Source of the DNA: Mesaphorura yosii
Taxonomy: Eukaryota; Arthropoda; Collembola; Poduromorpha; Tullbergiidae
Direction of reading: 5' to 3'
Assembly: GCA_009869945.1 (NCBI GenBank)
Contig: WIXG01000111.1
Location: 149,192 to 213,191, forward strand
DNA: 64,000 bases
Shown here: positions 13,415 to 23,740 of the stretch, in pieces
Layout of the letters: each line of letters begins with the position of its first letter
Numbering within the stretch: position 1 is the first letter of the stretch
Program-made: the position numbers and the translations under genes
The notes under the pieces: generated by a model
Told to the model about the DNA's origin: nothing
What the model saw: the letters and a program-made list of their open reading frames with translations, nothing else
The model's database searches: none

Positions 13415-14681
13415 GGCCTTGTTTCTATTGAATGGAGACGAAAAGGTAGAATAGAATGTAATTTTTTAGTCAAAATCTTGCATTCGTGTTCCTGTTCCTA
13501 GACTTCTTGAATAAACTTTACCTTTGTGTGTTGTGCTCTCAAGTCCGGCAATTCAGTTGTGGCTGTCAACTCATTCAAAAACTGGAAGTATTAAAATTCA
13601 TTCATTTCAGCATCTTTGGAGCTTTAAGCTGGTCTGGCATCAAGCTGGAAGGCTGATCTCAAATAATTCCATTCATTCACCCGCTGACGGGATTGGGTGC
13701 TTCGAATGTGGTTCGAGCTACTCAGCTTCAGTCAAATGCCAAAATGTCAAAGGTGCAATAGGGCTATTCTGGCCTTGTTGACGAACTTAATTAAATGTTA
13801 AGACGTCTTGCCAGCCTGTCATTCGTTATTCGCTTTTGCTATCTCACTTTACATATCGAGTGGGCTGTGCCGTCAGCTTTGGCCCACGGAGGTCTATTCC
13901 ATTAGGCAGTCAAGTCTTTTGGTACTAATCCGAGCAGTTTTCGCGAACTCCAAATTCCGCGACATTTGGTTCGACTCGGCTTTAAAGAATTCTGTGGAAT
14001 ATTGCAAAATGTCACAGTCCTAGAACTAGATCCTCTTTTCTTGTTTGGAATTTATTTGGCTAATACTCTTAATAAAAGTCAGTCATTCAAATCCGAGGCA
14101 CGGCACGTCTCGTCTGTACAGGCATGCAGGCGGAGTTGGCGGACGGTGGAGGCAGATTGCTTTGCATGTTTCCATCTTTGAAAGGAGATCACTTTGCTTT
14201 GCCTTGTCTTGTCTTTCCATTTCCACTCAGTCAGTGTCGAGTCTCTGGAGCGCAGCTTAAAATAATATTATGGAAAGTTTAGTCAGTCGTAAAATACATT
14301 TTCACTCCTCCGCGAAGCACTAAAATGGTACTGGCGCATGCTCTGCAATTTAGGCCCACAGTCCTGGTACACTTGAGCCAAGCATATTGACTAAAGTCTA
14401 CACGGACGAAAGCCCACAGCATCCAAAAGGGGTTATTGATTATTTCGTATTTCGTACAAGAACCAAGATGTCTTTCTAGAAATGGCAAATGGCAAACCCT
14501 CCGAGTATAATTTGCTCATTGCCATTTGCGAATCGCGAATCCTAAATCGAGGCTTTATTTGAGGAGCAACAGGCGTGGGCTGCGGACCATTTTCCTAAGT
14601 CACTCCAACTAGATTTCTCTTGTCGATTCTTCCATTCTAGTCCGAGTTCCTTTCCCACTTGTCACGTGCCCAGTCTTAGCA
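13415..14681. other. Interval between the two secreted-protein genes
   Basis: Apart from the polyadenylation signal nothing was recognised. It presumably holds the 3' UTR of gene A and the promoter of gene B. Confidence 0.4.
13510..13515 (+). terminator. Polyadenylation signal of secreted protein A
   Basis: AATAAA about 95 bp after the stop codon of the gene at 12753-13414. Confidence 0.6.
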
Positions 14682-15200
14682 ATGGGTGAACGTAACTTCA
14701 TTCTCACCGTTCTGTTAATCACACTGGCCCTTGGAGTGCTTAGCGGGCGTCCCGTTCCGGGCGCCCTTCGAAAACTCGCAATGAACAACAACGGGCGTCT
14801 GTTCGCGAAGCGCGACGGATTACCCGGTTCCGTTGCTGAGCATTCGAACCAGATCCCATTGTTGCCGGACTACTACGGCGAATCAGAGGAGATTCGTTGT
14901 CCACCCGGGACAACTCTGTACTTCAGGAGTGGACAATGTGTACCTGACCGCTGCGGGTTTGGAATGGTGCGAGATCACGTTACAGGGGACTGCATCAACG
15001 ATGAGGACATGCCAAACAACATTCCACTCATGGATGCATTCATCGAACCGTAAGTTGCTCAGATTTAGTTAGCTTTCCATTTGCATTCTTTTTTTACACT
15101 TGACGGTTAACTCAGACTCAGGATTTCATACAGACGTCCTGCTCGGGGCCATGGAAGTCGCGGCAAGCCATCAAGAGCAATCATGAGAGTTTTGGGTTAA
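14682..15200 (+). CDS. Secreted cysteine-rich protein B, paralogue of A
   Basis: Exons 14682-15049 and 15134-15200 (435 nt, 144 aa). The N terminus is a clear signal peptide (FILTVLLITLALGVLSG). The mature part carries one four-cysteine module, C-x12-C-x4-C-x12-C, containing RSGQCVPDRC and a VTGDC end. This matches protein A in cysteine spacing and in the GQCVP core. The intron has the same phase 2 and lies the same way after the module, and exon 2 again encodes a basic tail rich in Arg/Gly/Pro ending in RVLG. B lacks the long acidic region of A. The conserved gene structure supports tandem duplication with divergence outside the module. Function unknown. Confidence 0.8.
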
Positions 15201-17128
15201 CAAACCTTGGAACATCAGCTACAGCTACATTTTCATCGAATCTTCTATATGTTGTCACTCTGATGACCGGCTGGGGCAAAATTAACTTCGTAGCTCCTGT
15301 TATTTCATTCTCATCTTTCAATATTCGAAACGGCTTGTAAACCTTGTAAAAGAAAACAGAATTCTGCTCCAATTCTTCAAGAAATGCACAACGAAGACAA
15401 TACTAATCGTATGGACTTTATTCAAGATTATTTATTAAAATGCATATTCAAGATTAGATTGGAACCCGAATACAGCCCATATCCTATTCTTAAGAGCTAA
15501 ATACAGTAGTAACTCCGGTAGACGCTATGAGGCAAAGTGAGACAATCCACAACCGAGCTTGCATTGCGTCTTGACGTTTGCTCTTCATCTCTTGTTGAAT
15601 TCGGGATCTGCATAAACTACGGGACAATAACAAAACCGAAATGATACTAACAATATTAAACTAAACCCATGTAATACGTAACTAAATTCTAATCCTAATT
15701 TAAATCCCATTACAATGTTCAGCGAATCACAAGAGAAATATCGACCTATTTTCTATTTTCATTATCTTCTATTTTGCACTTTACGTTCTTGTTTTATGCA
15801 AGAGTTCTCGAAAAATACTTGTACTTTGTCTCTGTCTCTGTCCTGTACATTTACTCTACCTTTAACCTAAGTATTTAGCTTAGGTTGAGTACTGGTAACG
15901 TTTGAATTACGTAGAATAATAAATCCATGTAGTAAATCAAATTTGACTAGACATTCTGAACATACTTGGTGCACAGTGCTATTTGTGTGTTGTGAGTATC
16001 AAAATGTAGTTTCTTAATGTGTGCGCTTTTACCTTTTCTTGGAATTCTTAGATACTTCCGTGTAATCTCTATTTTATGTGAATAAAATTTAAACTACTCC
16101 AAATACAAATGGCTCTATTGTGCGTGGGATGCCATTTGGCTTTTACGATGTCGTACCTGACTCAAGGTGCGGTCTTAATTTGACTGGATTTTGTTTACAT
16201 TTTGGAATTAGAAGAATTCTAATGAGATATACGAGTAGTTTCTGCTAAGAAAGAATGAACTTCACGTTGCTGTTGCAAAATGGGAGTAGGATTTTTCACC
16301 TGCAAGCAAGCAAACGGCATCAGAAAAATTCCTTTTCTTGTCTCAAAATAGCCCGAAATTCATTTATCCCCAAATCTAACATATGAATGCCAAATGCAAG
16401 TTTGACAACCAAGATATGCAAAAGCATGAAGACTCCAAGAAAAGCCCGTTCCGAATTCGCACTTTCAATTCTATCATCTTCGTCGAACAATGCACTTCTT
16501 TTGACAGCTAGTATTTTGCGCTTGCAAATTTCACCGCTTGTCTCTCTCGGTTCAGCAGCAAGATGCAAGCGAATTCTCATGTAAATACAAATTGCTAACT
16601 AAACATTATTTGCATAATGCCTATGTATTTATGTTTTTCGATCTTTGACACGAGAGCAGTTAAAAGCCAACTCTTGGCAGCTGCTGATTAGTTTGTTCAC
16701 ACTGGGGAAAACCACCACGAAAATATTGAAAGGCCCCAGCCAACGAGCGAATGAGTTCAAATATGATAAACTGTAGGCCGACGCCAAAATAAAAATACAG
16801 TTCATTTCTGTCCCCATTGTCCCATCTTTATGCTGATGCAAACTCACGCCTCCGAAACCGCATTATACTGGTTACTGATAAATGCTAAGTAAATATTTGG
16901 CCTAAGAGGGTATCCGGAGTTCGCCAGGGCAGGTCAATTTCAATTCAAGCCAACTTTAACCTTACGAGAGGAAGGCGAACTTACATTTAAAGAGGATTTA
17001 CATATTTGGCTGCACAATTCCAGAAGTCGCAAATTGTGTTATTGTTTTCATCGTCATTGTTAATTGATGAAACCAAATGTCCAGCTAAAATCAAACACAA
17101 ATTCTTTTACACACAATCCGCTATTAAA
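15201..17128. other. Intergenic interval, no gene seen
   Basis: AT-rich sequence with scattered AATAAA-like motifs but no conserved exon recognised. It presumably includes the 3' UTRs of the two convergent genes on either side. Confidence 0.45.
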
Positions 17129-17710
17129 TTAGAAAAATGCTTCACCTGGGCATCTAACTTCGCCGACTACGCTTTTCCAATCCAGCATTAAGTCCCTAGA
17201 TAAGAAGTGACCAAAAACTTTCACGTAACTTCTGTTGTCTTCTCCGTCTGACTTGAGTTTTTCGTACGCTGTTTGCAGCTCTAAAATTTCACGAACCAAC
17301 CCCTTGCATTCTTCGGCTTCTTCGTCTTCAATTTGATTCTGTTGCTGGAATTTATGTGCCTTCTGCTTTGCCAGGTTCTCAAGTTGTTTCTTAGCTTCTT
17401 CAATCTTCATCCTGAGATCTCTCTTCCCTGCGAATGAAATTTGGCAAAACCAATTGCGAGACGTGAGACTCATAAGTCTAGAATTACATCGATGTTGCGG
17501 GTTATCTTCGATTGCTGCTGCAACACGCGAAAGTTCTTTATTCACTGCAGCCGGATCGATCCTGGCGATATTAACAGCGACAGTTTGGGCTATGGTTTCA
17601 GTAAACTTCCGAAGATGAGTTGTGTTGAAGCTTCTACTTGATTGGGAGCCTCCAGGAGATATGGTTGGGGCGGCCTCGAGAGGCACAGCAGCTTCAGGAG
17701 TAGGAGCCAT
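17129..17710 (-). CDS. Small coiled-coil protein, unrecognised
   Basis: Two coding exons, 17488-17710 and 17129-17427 (522 nt, 173 aa). The start was placed at the ATG (17710) that follows a strong acceptor-like tract (ctgcctgttttag) some 20 nt upstream, so a noncoding 5' exon is likely. The phase-1 intron (17428-17487) is short and its length is a multiple of three, so the genomic frame reads through it. The protein has an Ala/Pro-rich N terminus, a helical middle (LRKFTETIAQTVAVNIARID), and a charged, Leu/Glu/Lys-rich segment at about residues 75-135 that should form a coiled coil. Coiled-coil subunits of kinetochore or cytoskeletal complexes would fit, but I could not assign a family. Confidence 0.65.
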   Translation of the reverse strand: MAPTPEAAVPLEAAPTISPGGSQSSRSFNTTHLRKFTETIAQTVAVNIARIDPAAVNKELSRVAAAIEDNPQHRCNSRLMSLTSRNWFCQISFAGKRDLRMKIEEAKKQLENLAKQKAHKFQQQNQIEDEEAEECKGLVREILELQTAYEKLKSDGEDNRSYVKVFGHFLSRDLMLDWKSVVGEVRCPGEAFF

Positions 17711-20108
17711 TGATACAGAAATCAAAATTTCTAAAACAGGCAGCAGAAAGGTTACTTCTAGATCCTTGGTGGAATTCGACACTAAATTGATTTACCTTGA
17801 CCACTACATGTTCAGACAGCGTCCGTACTAGATAAAAAAAATTCATAAATACTACATTGAGGAAGTTACTCTTCATGCATATGAGAATAATTCCGTCCCA
17901 TAATTTTCTTCAACTTTCAGGAACTCACAACATCAAAAAGAACGCAAAGTTCATTTCGCATTTTATTTCACGGCAATACTCTAGTGCCTATCACGTCCCA
18001 GTGCATTTTATAAAATGCAAAACCCATGCTCAAATTTCATGATAATCTAATTATTTGCTGTCAGAGGGTGTCGCCGATTAAATGGGATCAAATCAAAACA
18101 ACACCCTTCAGCTGCTGCGGTGCAATTTAATTTAACCTTCTCATGACTCATGACTTATTTGACTTTCAGAAAATATCATCAGCATCAAATTGTGGTTGAC
18201 TTGCGACAGCGAAATGGAAATTGCGCGTCCACTCTATCGGCTACCCCGTTCTCAGAGTTTCGCTAAAACCAGGCCTGTAAAGTTTATGGCACTGGCACTG
18301 GCACTCTTGTCATCATGCATCGTTCTTCGGTGTACTGCACCTCAAAAATATACATGGTAAACAAAATTGCGACTGGACATTGGATACCTTTCAAACGGTT
18401 GTCGATGCAGAAGTAATTTTGCATGCTATTCGCTATTTGAAACTTTTCTGGAAGCTCGATGTTAGCTGTAGTGCATTACCAAGCATTCCAGTTCCAGTCG
18501 AATTAACCGGATGCTGCGGGTTGCAGATTCTTCCTTTAAAGTTGCTGAGTTGCAGTACAGGAAAGTCAAACGAATGTCAATCCAGAATTCATTTACATTC
18601 TTTGCATTCCATTCCAGTCTCACTGTGGTATCGCCAAAACCACAACCAAAATATTTATATTTTTACTGTGTTCGGAACGCAAGGACATGTCGGTATGCAA
18701 TGCATCCAGCAAAAGCCAACATTTGTCCCGAGGCAAAGGGCAAAACAATCTGTTCCAGTAAGCAACCTTAAACGCTAAACCAGATAAATCCAGTTGTATG
18801 GCTGGTGCGGTGCAATCCAGGTCCTGGAGTCCTATCCCATCCTCTATATTTACGTGTGGGCGTAGTGTCAGTTAGCCGCTCAAGCTTTGTTTATGAAATT
18901 GCGAAACGAATATCAGTTTAACCTTCAAATCCAGCCAAGTGCGATCAAAAGTGAATTTTTCCGACTGCATAATAACAAAAACAAATACGACTCATTGCTG
19001 GCTTCGTTGCTTATGATTTCGAAATCCCATGCTGAAGTGTTTACGTCGCATTTCGCACAGTACCGTGTCTGCTTGATGATAGACGTATATTTATAACTTT
19101 AACTACACAACCACGATAATCATAATCATGAAGCTTACCGCACCAACTTCCTCTATTTGCTGTTTACATTTCGTGTTTATGCTCGTATTATGCGCTTATT
19201 TCTGGCAACGAGCTTAAAAACAAATGATGTCTCATTTTAACTCGTTGAACCCACCGCGACACGTATACATGTGGATGAACTGGCAGGAAAATGTAGCTGA
19301 TGCTGATACGAGTTGGCAACAACACCAAGGAGGACATTTAAGGTTATGCCGGGTGCAGGGCGCCGGCTCACATTATTCTTGACTTCCTTGACATCTTGAA
19401 TGATTAAGGATTTATGAACCATTTTCAAGCGTAATAAGGCTGGCTACTGATGGGATTTGGATTCTGGTTTATCCGGAAGCCTTCCTCTTCAAGATTTTTA
19501 AACCATACGTACTGACGCAATCGAGATGGCGGAAATCAAATGATAAAGTTCAATTATTTTGATGCCGATAGTTTTCATCTGCCGCTCAGTTCCCGCACGC
19601 ATGAATGCCAGGTAAATTTTGGGTCTACGTGCTCTGAAACATGTACGCACTTTTACGAACGTGCGTGCTCGCAGGTTCGCAAGACCTGAGAAGGGAAAGA
19701 AACGAGGGCAGCCGTACGCATACGCACAACGAACAATAGAACGCACATCAAGATGATGCTAAATGCCAGTGCTCAAGTCCTGATAGTGATCATATATCTC
19801 ATTTCGCTAAACGCGTTGCATAGCAAAGAATTGTACTGCACAAGTACAGCGCAGGTGCCCTGGCTGATCTAAACGGAGTACACTTTCAGGAGTTAACGTG
19901 GCTTGATTGGTCATTCATGCTGCAATTATGTACATTTAACCCTGTGGAAAGCCGAAAATAAGCACTGGTGCTGGGATTTCGAGACATTATGACAACATTG
20001 GGCTTGCGAAATGCTGTAAGGGCGTTCGACGGACGACGGTAATATGATGGACGTGGGCTTGGGTGGTCCTATCTGTGCAAATTGCGACTTAGTCTGGGGT
20101 TACGCGCC
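17711..20108. other. Intergenic interval, no gene seen
   Basis: No conserved coding segment recognised. The right end leads into the core promoter at 20.1 kb. Upstream noncoding exons of the minus-strand coiled-coil gene probably lie near 17.8 kb. Confidence 0.4.
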
Positions 20109-20150
20109 TATATAAGGAAGCAGCGCAACTCCAGCGAGTCGCAGATCAGT
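20109..20150 (+). promoter_or_regulatory. TATA/initiator-type core promoter
   Basis: TATATAAG at 20109-20116 is followed by an arthropod-type initiator TCAGT at 20146-20150, about 37 bp on. No coding starts for another 385 bp, where the small Ser/Pro protein begins. The spacing is slightly longer than the usual 30-33 bp, so the true start may be a few bases upstream. Confidence 0.55.
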
Positions 20151-20534
20151 GTTCGGCTTTTCAAGGTATAAGTCGTACGTACAGCCAACAGTGTACTAAA
20201 AGCCCGATTTTACGTTGTCACATTCATTCGGGCTCCAAAAAATTCCATACTACGAGTTACAAGTCGGTGCGGTACTGCAGACTAGTCGCCTAGCAAACAC
20301 AAACTTGCGACGCAGTTTCTTTCGTTTACATCCTGCGTTGTTCCAGGCATAGGCAGGGAGAATTGCATTTGAGGATCCAGCAAGCGAAGGAAGGCGTAGA
20401 AAAACCTAAACAAACTCATTCACCAAGTTCCTCTTGACAAAGGAAGACGTTTACTCTGAAGAGTGAAGAAAAGCATTCATCCAACCTTCTACAACGTGAA
20501 TTTCACTACATTGTGAATTGATTTGATTACTAAA

Positions 20535-21211
20535 ATGGTAAGTTCATTCTTAGGTTAACTAGCTCGTGTTTAGTTGAATTCGGTTTTCCAGTATTCGTTG
20601 GTTAAGTAGGACAAATAATCGATATGGCGAAAGAGCAGTGCTCGAGTTGGGCCCAAGATTTATTGATCTCCTTTTCTTTGTGCTTTGCAGGCTTCACAAC
20701 CGCAAGATATCGGAAAACAGAGTAAGCTTCTATTTTTAGTATTCAGGTATTCATGTTCGCAAATTGAGGTCTAATTTCGAAAATTCTCATTTTCCCCACA
20801 GCTCGCTACCATTGGTGGTATGACAACAAAGCTGCAGGGGTTCGCAACCCTCCAGGAATTGGTATGCAGAACAACACTCCGCCATCGTCACCGCCGGGCA
20901 CTGACAACGCTCCGCGCAGATTTTCATTGACCAGTGGCTTGACCAGCATGACCGGCACATCTCCACCATCAGGCGCAGGTAGCATGAAAGACAACTATGT
21001 CGATTTAAATCACCTACTCGGCAATATAGACATTTAGCTGTAAGCTAGATTCCTATTAATGCTTGATTTGTGCAAATTCTGTTCGATGGACACGATGGAC
21101 TAATTAAACGATTTCATTTTTGTGTTTGTTTCAGATATCGCTGCACGCCCGCGTCGTGACAGCCTCAAAAACATGTTCCACTTAAGCGACTTTGGAACCC
21201 CAGGAACATAA
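20535..21211 (+). CDS. Small Ser/Pro-rich phosphosite protein, unrecognised
   Basis: Exons 20535-20537, 20691-20721, 20802-20978 and 21135-21211 (288 nt, 95 aa). The first coding exon ends directly after ATG at a strong donor (ATG|gtaagt), so exon 1 supplies only the initiator Met. The protein has an aromatic N-terminal block (RYHWWYDNKAAG), a Pro/Ser stretch (NNTPPSSPPGT), and two basophilic kinase consensus sites, PRRFSLTSG and PRRDSLKNMF, either side of an intron. No domain or membrane segment is visible. If the intron at 20979-21134 is retained, the frame continues for about 20 codons to a TAG at 21037, giving an alternative C terminus ending in LLGNIDI. The look is that of a small regulatory phosphoprotein; the role is unknown. 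Confidence 0.7.
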
Positions 21212-21711
21212 ACAACTGCAACCATGACCAATCACTATCACAAGCCACTGCAGTACAAAATGGCGGTTAACAGAACGGTGACGACACCAAAATGGAACTG
21301 ATCTATTGTAGATATTCATAAATACCCAACATTCAAGTATACGTAATGTTAACCACAAACACAGAAATTCTAAAAAAAAATGTTAACGTGCGAGTAATAC
21401 ATTAGCAATACTTTCTAGTACTAAATTGAATCTTGATTTTTGATCTTGATACCCATGTCGGAGGAAAGTTCAGGAAATGTGTAGTTAAGTTTAGTACTTT
21501 TGTAGCTTTGCATTTACGTGTTTGAGAAGATTCGTCGGGCAATCTTCATTATCATAATGCTAGGTTTTTTGTTAGCGTTGATGAATGGTTATGTTTACAA
21601 CACACTTACACAATTTAAATGTGTACACCTAACTTTAGTTTTGCAGTTCTCTTTTGTTATTGGTTCAACAAAATAAGCTGTCAAAACCCTTCAACGAAAC
21701 TGCAGAATTGA

Positions 21712-21717
21712 AATAAA
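21712..21717 (+). terminator. Polyadenylation signal of the Ser/Pro protein gene
   Basis: AATAAA 500 bp after the stop codon. No other gene on this strand intervenes. Confidence 0.5.
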
Positions 21718-22055
21718 TTGTTGGTTGTTCGAAGAAGACAAGTGATTGCTGGATAATTGCTTTGAATCTTGATAAAACAGTCAAAACGAAGACTTTATTC
21801 AGAAAAATCAAGAGAAATATAGGCTTTTTACATGACATTTAGTAGTTAAAATAATGTTGACACATGCGTTCAGATTAAAAATGTGAATAATGTATAAACG
21901 TAATACTATAATTTACGTTGACTTCAAAAACTTGATCATCACGAGTGGAACTGAGGATCCCTGATTGATTAGTAGCGAATACGCGACCGCCTAATTTCCA
22001 AAGTGGAGCAGCTCATCGACATTGGTCTTGCGCTCGAGGATGCATACACTTGTAT

Positions 22056-23096
22056 TTATTCATCGACGATGTCATTTAGATTCTCCTCTTCTGCACCGTC
22101 CTCCTCGTCGCCCTCCTCTTCTTCCAGCTCACCCAGTTCTTCATCATCCGAATCCTCAAGCTCTTCTTCATCACTACTCAAATCGACGACAGTTACTGTG
22201 GCCGGTTTCGGTCTGGAGAGGAGTTTTAGTTCAAGGTCAAATTAATCACCATTCACTGCAGTTTCTCAAATAAAATTGATGAAAAACGAGTACGCTTACT
22301 TTTTTGCGTCTGCACTGCCGTTTAAGGTACCATTACTGGAGGATGCATCCGCTGAAAGAAACGGCAAACGTTTATGAAATGGTTAATACATCCGTGAACG
22401 TAAATGATGTATTTAAATTCTTCAAAGACATTTAGACATTTCGTCTATACCGTTATAAACATGTCGACACAACGGCGCGACGCGATAATGATATGTTCAT
22501 AGCCTCGGGAGCCTTATCGGTCTCAGTATCGTGATTCATACTCCAGCAAATTCTCACCACTTGCACCTCAACATCCTTAGACCTTTCCGTTTATCTGTGC
22601 AAAACAACACCCGTTGGGTGGCTTTTTCAGTCACTGCCCTGTAAGCGATTCGTTCAAAGACAACGTTAGTGCGCTCGTAATCGTAATGAAAAGTTACAGG
22701 CTTTGACGCCTGAATGGCTGAAGCTTTTAATGTGATTGTAATTCTAAGAGATCCAGAATTCTTGGGATTTTCGTCTTGTATAGCTTGGATTGGATACATT
22801 AACTTACATGTGCTCTCAGATGGTCTCTTTGCTCCTGGTTTTAAAGCAGCACCGCTTGCAGTTCCACTGCCGGTGCTATCTGGTGCACCTGGGTCGTCAA
22901 ACTCGGCTTCATCTCCGCCATCACTGCCATAGTCTTCATCATCTGAATCTGGTGGATTTCCTGCGTATCGCATCGGTCGTTTAGTAGCGAGAAACATACG
23001 TGGTGGCGGTCGTGGGTGCTTCACAGCGAGCTGCATCCGCGGCGCCATTCCTCCCGTTGATTTGCGAGCCGTTTGCTTGATGCGATCTTCACTCAT
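22056..23096 (-). CDS. Protein with histone H3 N-terminal tail mimic and acidic C terminus
   Basis: Exons 22808-23096, 22300-22351 and 22056-22212 (498 nt, 165 aa). All junctions are canonical: ACAT|gtaagt, tttctttcag|CGG, AAAA|gtaagc, ctctccag|ACC. Residues 5-26 align without gaps to histone H3 residues 2-23, with 18 of 22 identical, including an exact copy of H3 K4 to G13 (KQTARKSTGG). The differences are T3I, K14M, K18M and T22V. There is no histone fold. After the tail come a Pro/Arg stretch, an acidic segment (DSDDEDYGSDGGDEAEFDD), a Ser/Gly linker and a very acidic C terminus of Asp/Glu runs ending in NLNDIVDE. The architecture suggests a nuclear acidic protein that could bind histones or chromatin readers; this is inference. 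It faces TPX2 head-to-head 640 bp away. I do not recognise a named family. Confidence 0.85.
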
Positions 23097-23740
23097 TGTT
23101 GCAAAGTCTCAGAAATCGATCTTCAGTACTTCTTTTTTAATTTTACGATCGAATTAATAAAATTAAATGGATTCCCAAATTGTATAAATGTAATCAAATC
23201 AATCACGGCAAGGTACGAAAGAATCACTTCACGTCAAACTTCCAGCCAGAAAATGCTCACTTTTGGTAGGTGCTCCTTATTGGCCATGCATGAAGGATTC
23301 ACAAGGAAGTATGCGCATGAACGTCTCACCGCATGAAACAAAGGAAAAGTTCATCTTGTGCTGGCACTGTTGAAACAACGTCCCGCGATATTTTTCCATA
23401 AACCGTCTCATTGAAGAAGCCTCTCATAAGGGCTGGTGGCGCAATTCTGGAATTATCCATTCGTTCAGGGATCTGTTGGGATTAATTTTAATGTTTATTG
23501 GTGTTTTAAAACTTGCTCGAAGCTTACGCCTTACGCGACTGATTGAAATATTTTAGTGTTTTAACTGAAGTACCAAGTGCAAAAGCTGACACTGACCGAG
23601 ATTTTACCAGTGCGGATAAACCGCTCTTCCGACCACTGAATTAACCACCGTATTACTGTCCAGTAAGTAATTATTGGGGGGACGCATGTTGCCGATTTAT
23701 AACTTTCAATAAAATTAACTTCATAGGTTCGGTTTCAGAA
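23097..23740. promoter_or_regulatory. Shared 5' region of the H3-tail protein and TPX2
   Basis: The two start codons are 644 bp apart and divergent. On the plus strand a strong donor (CCA|gtaagtaa, 23662/23663) and an acceptor (ggtttcag, ending at 23738) mark a noncoding first exon of TPX2. On the minus strand there is an exon-like segment at 23330-23472. A bidirectional promoter is an inference from layout; no TATA box was evident. Confidence 0.45.
23330..23472 (-). other. Exon-like minus-strand segment with a 44-codon open frame
   Basis: The segment is bounded by an acceptor (attaatcccaacag, ending at 23473) and a donor (GCG|gtgaga). One frame is open throughout. From its internal ATG it reads 44 codons with a balanced, protein-like composition (begins MDNSRIAPPALMRG, includes FFNETVYGK). 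Spliced to the next acceptor-like site upstream of the H3-tail ORF (ctgag, about 23118), the frame would end in a TGA overlapping that gene's start region. It may therefore be a 5' UTR exon with an upstream ORF, or a coding exon of an unrecognised gene. I do not recognise the peptide. Confidence 0.35.

Noticed and set aside
17428..17487. Reading the coiled-coil protein straight through the short intron
   Set aside because: The 60-bp segment has consensus splice ends and its translation (Cys/Trp/Asn-rich) does not fit the surrounding helix, although the frame stays open.
22554..22807. Continuation of the H3-tail protein frame past 22808
   Set aside because: A strong gtaagt donor lies at 22807 and splicing to 22351 and 22212 restores one frame with an acidic C terminus. 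The readthrough part looks non-coding, and splicing to the acceptor at about 22577 gives only a short tail.
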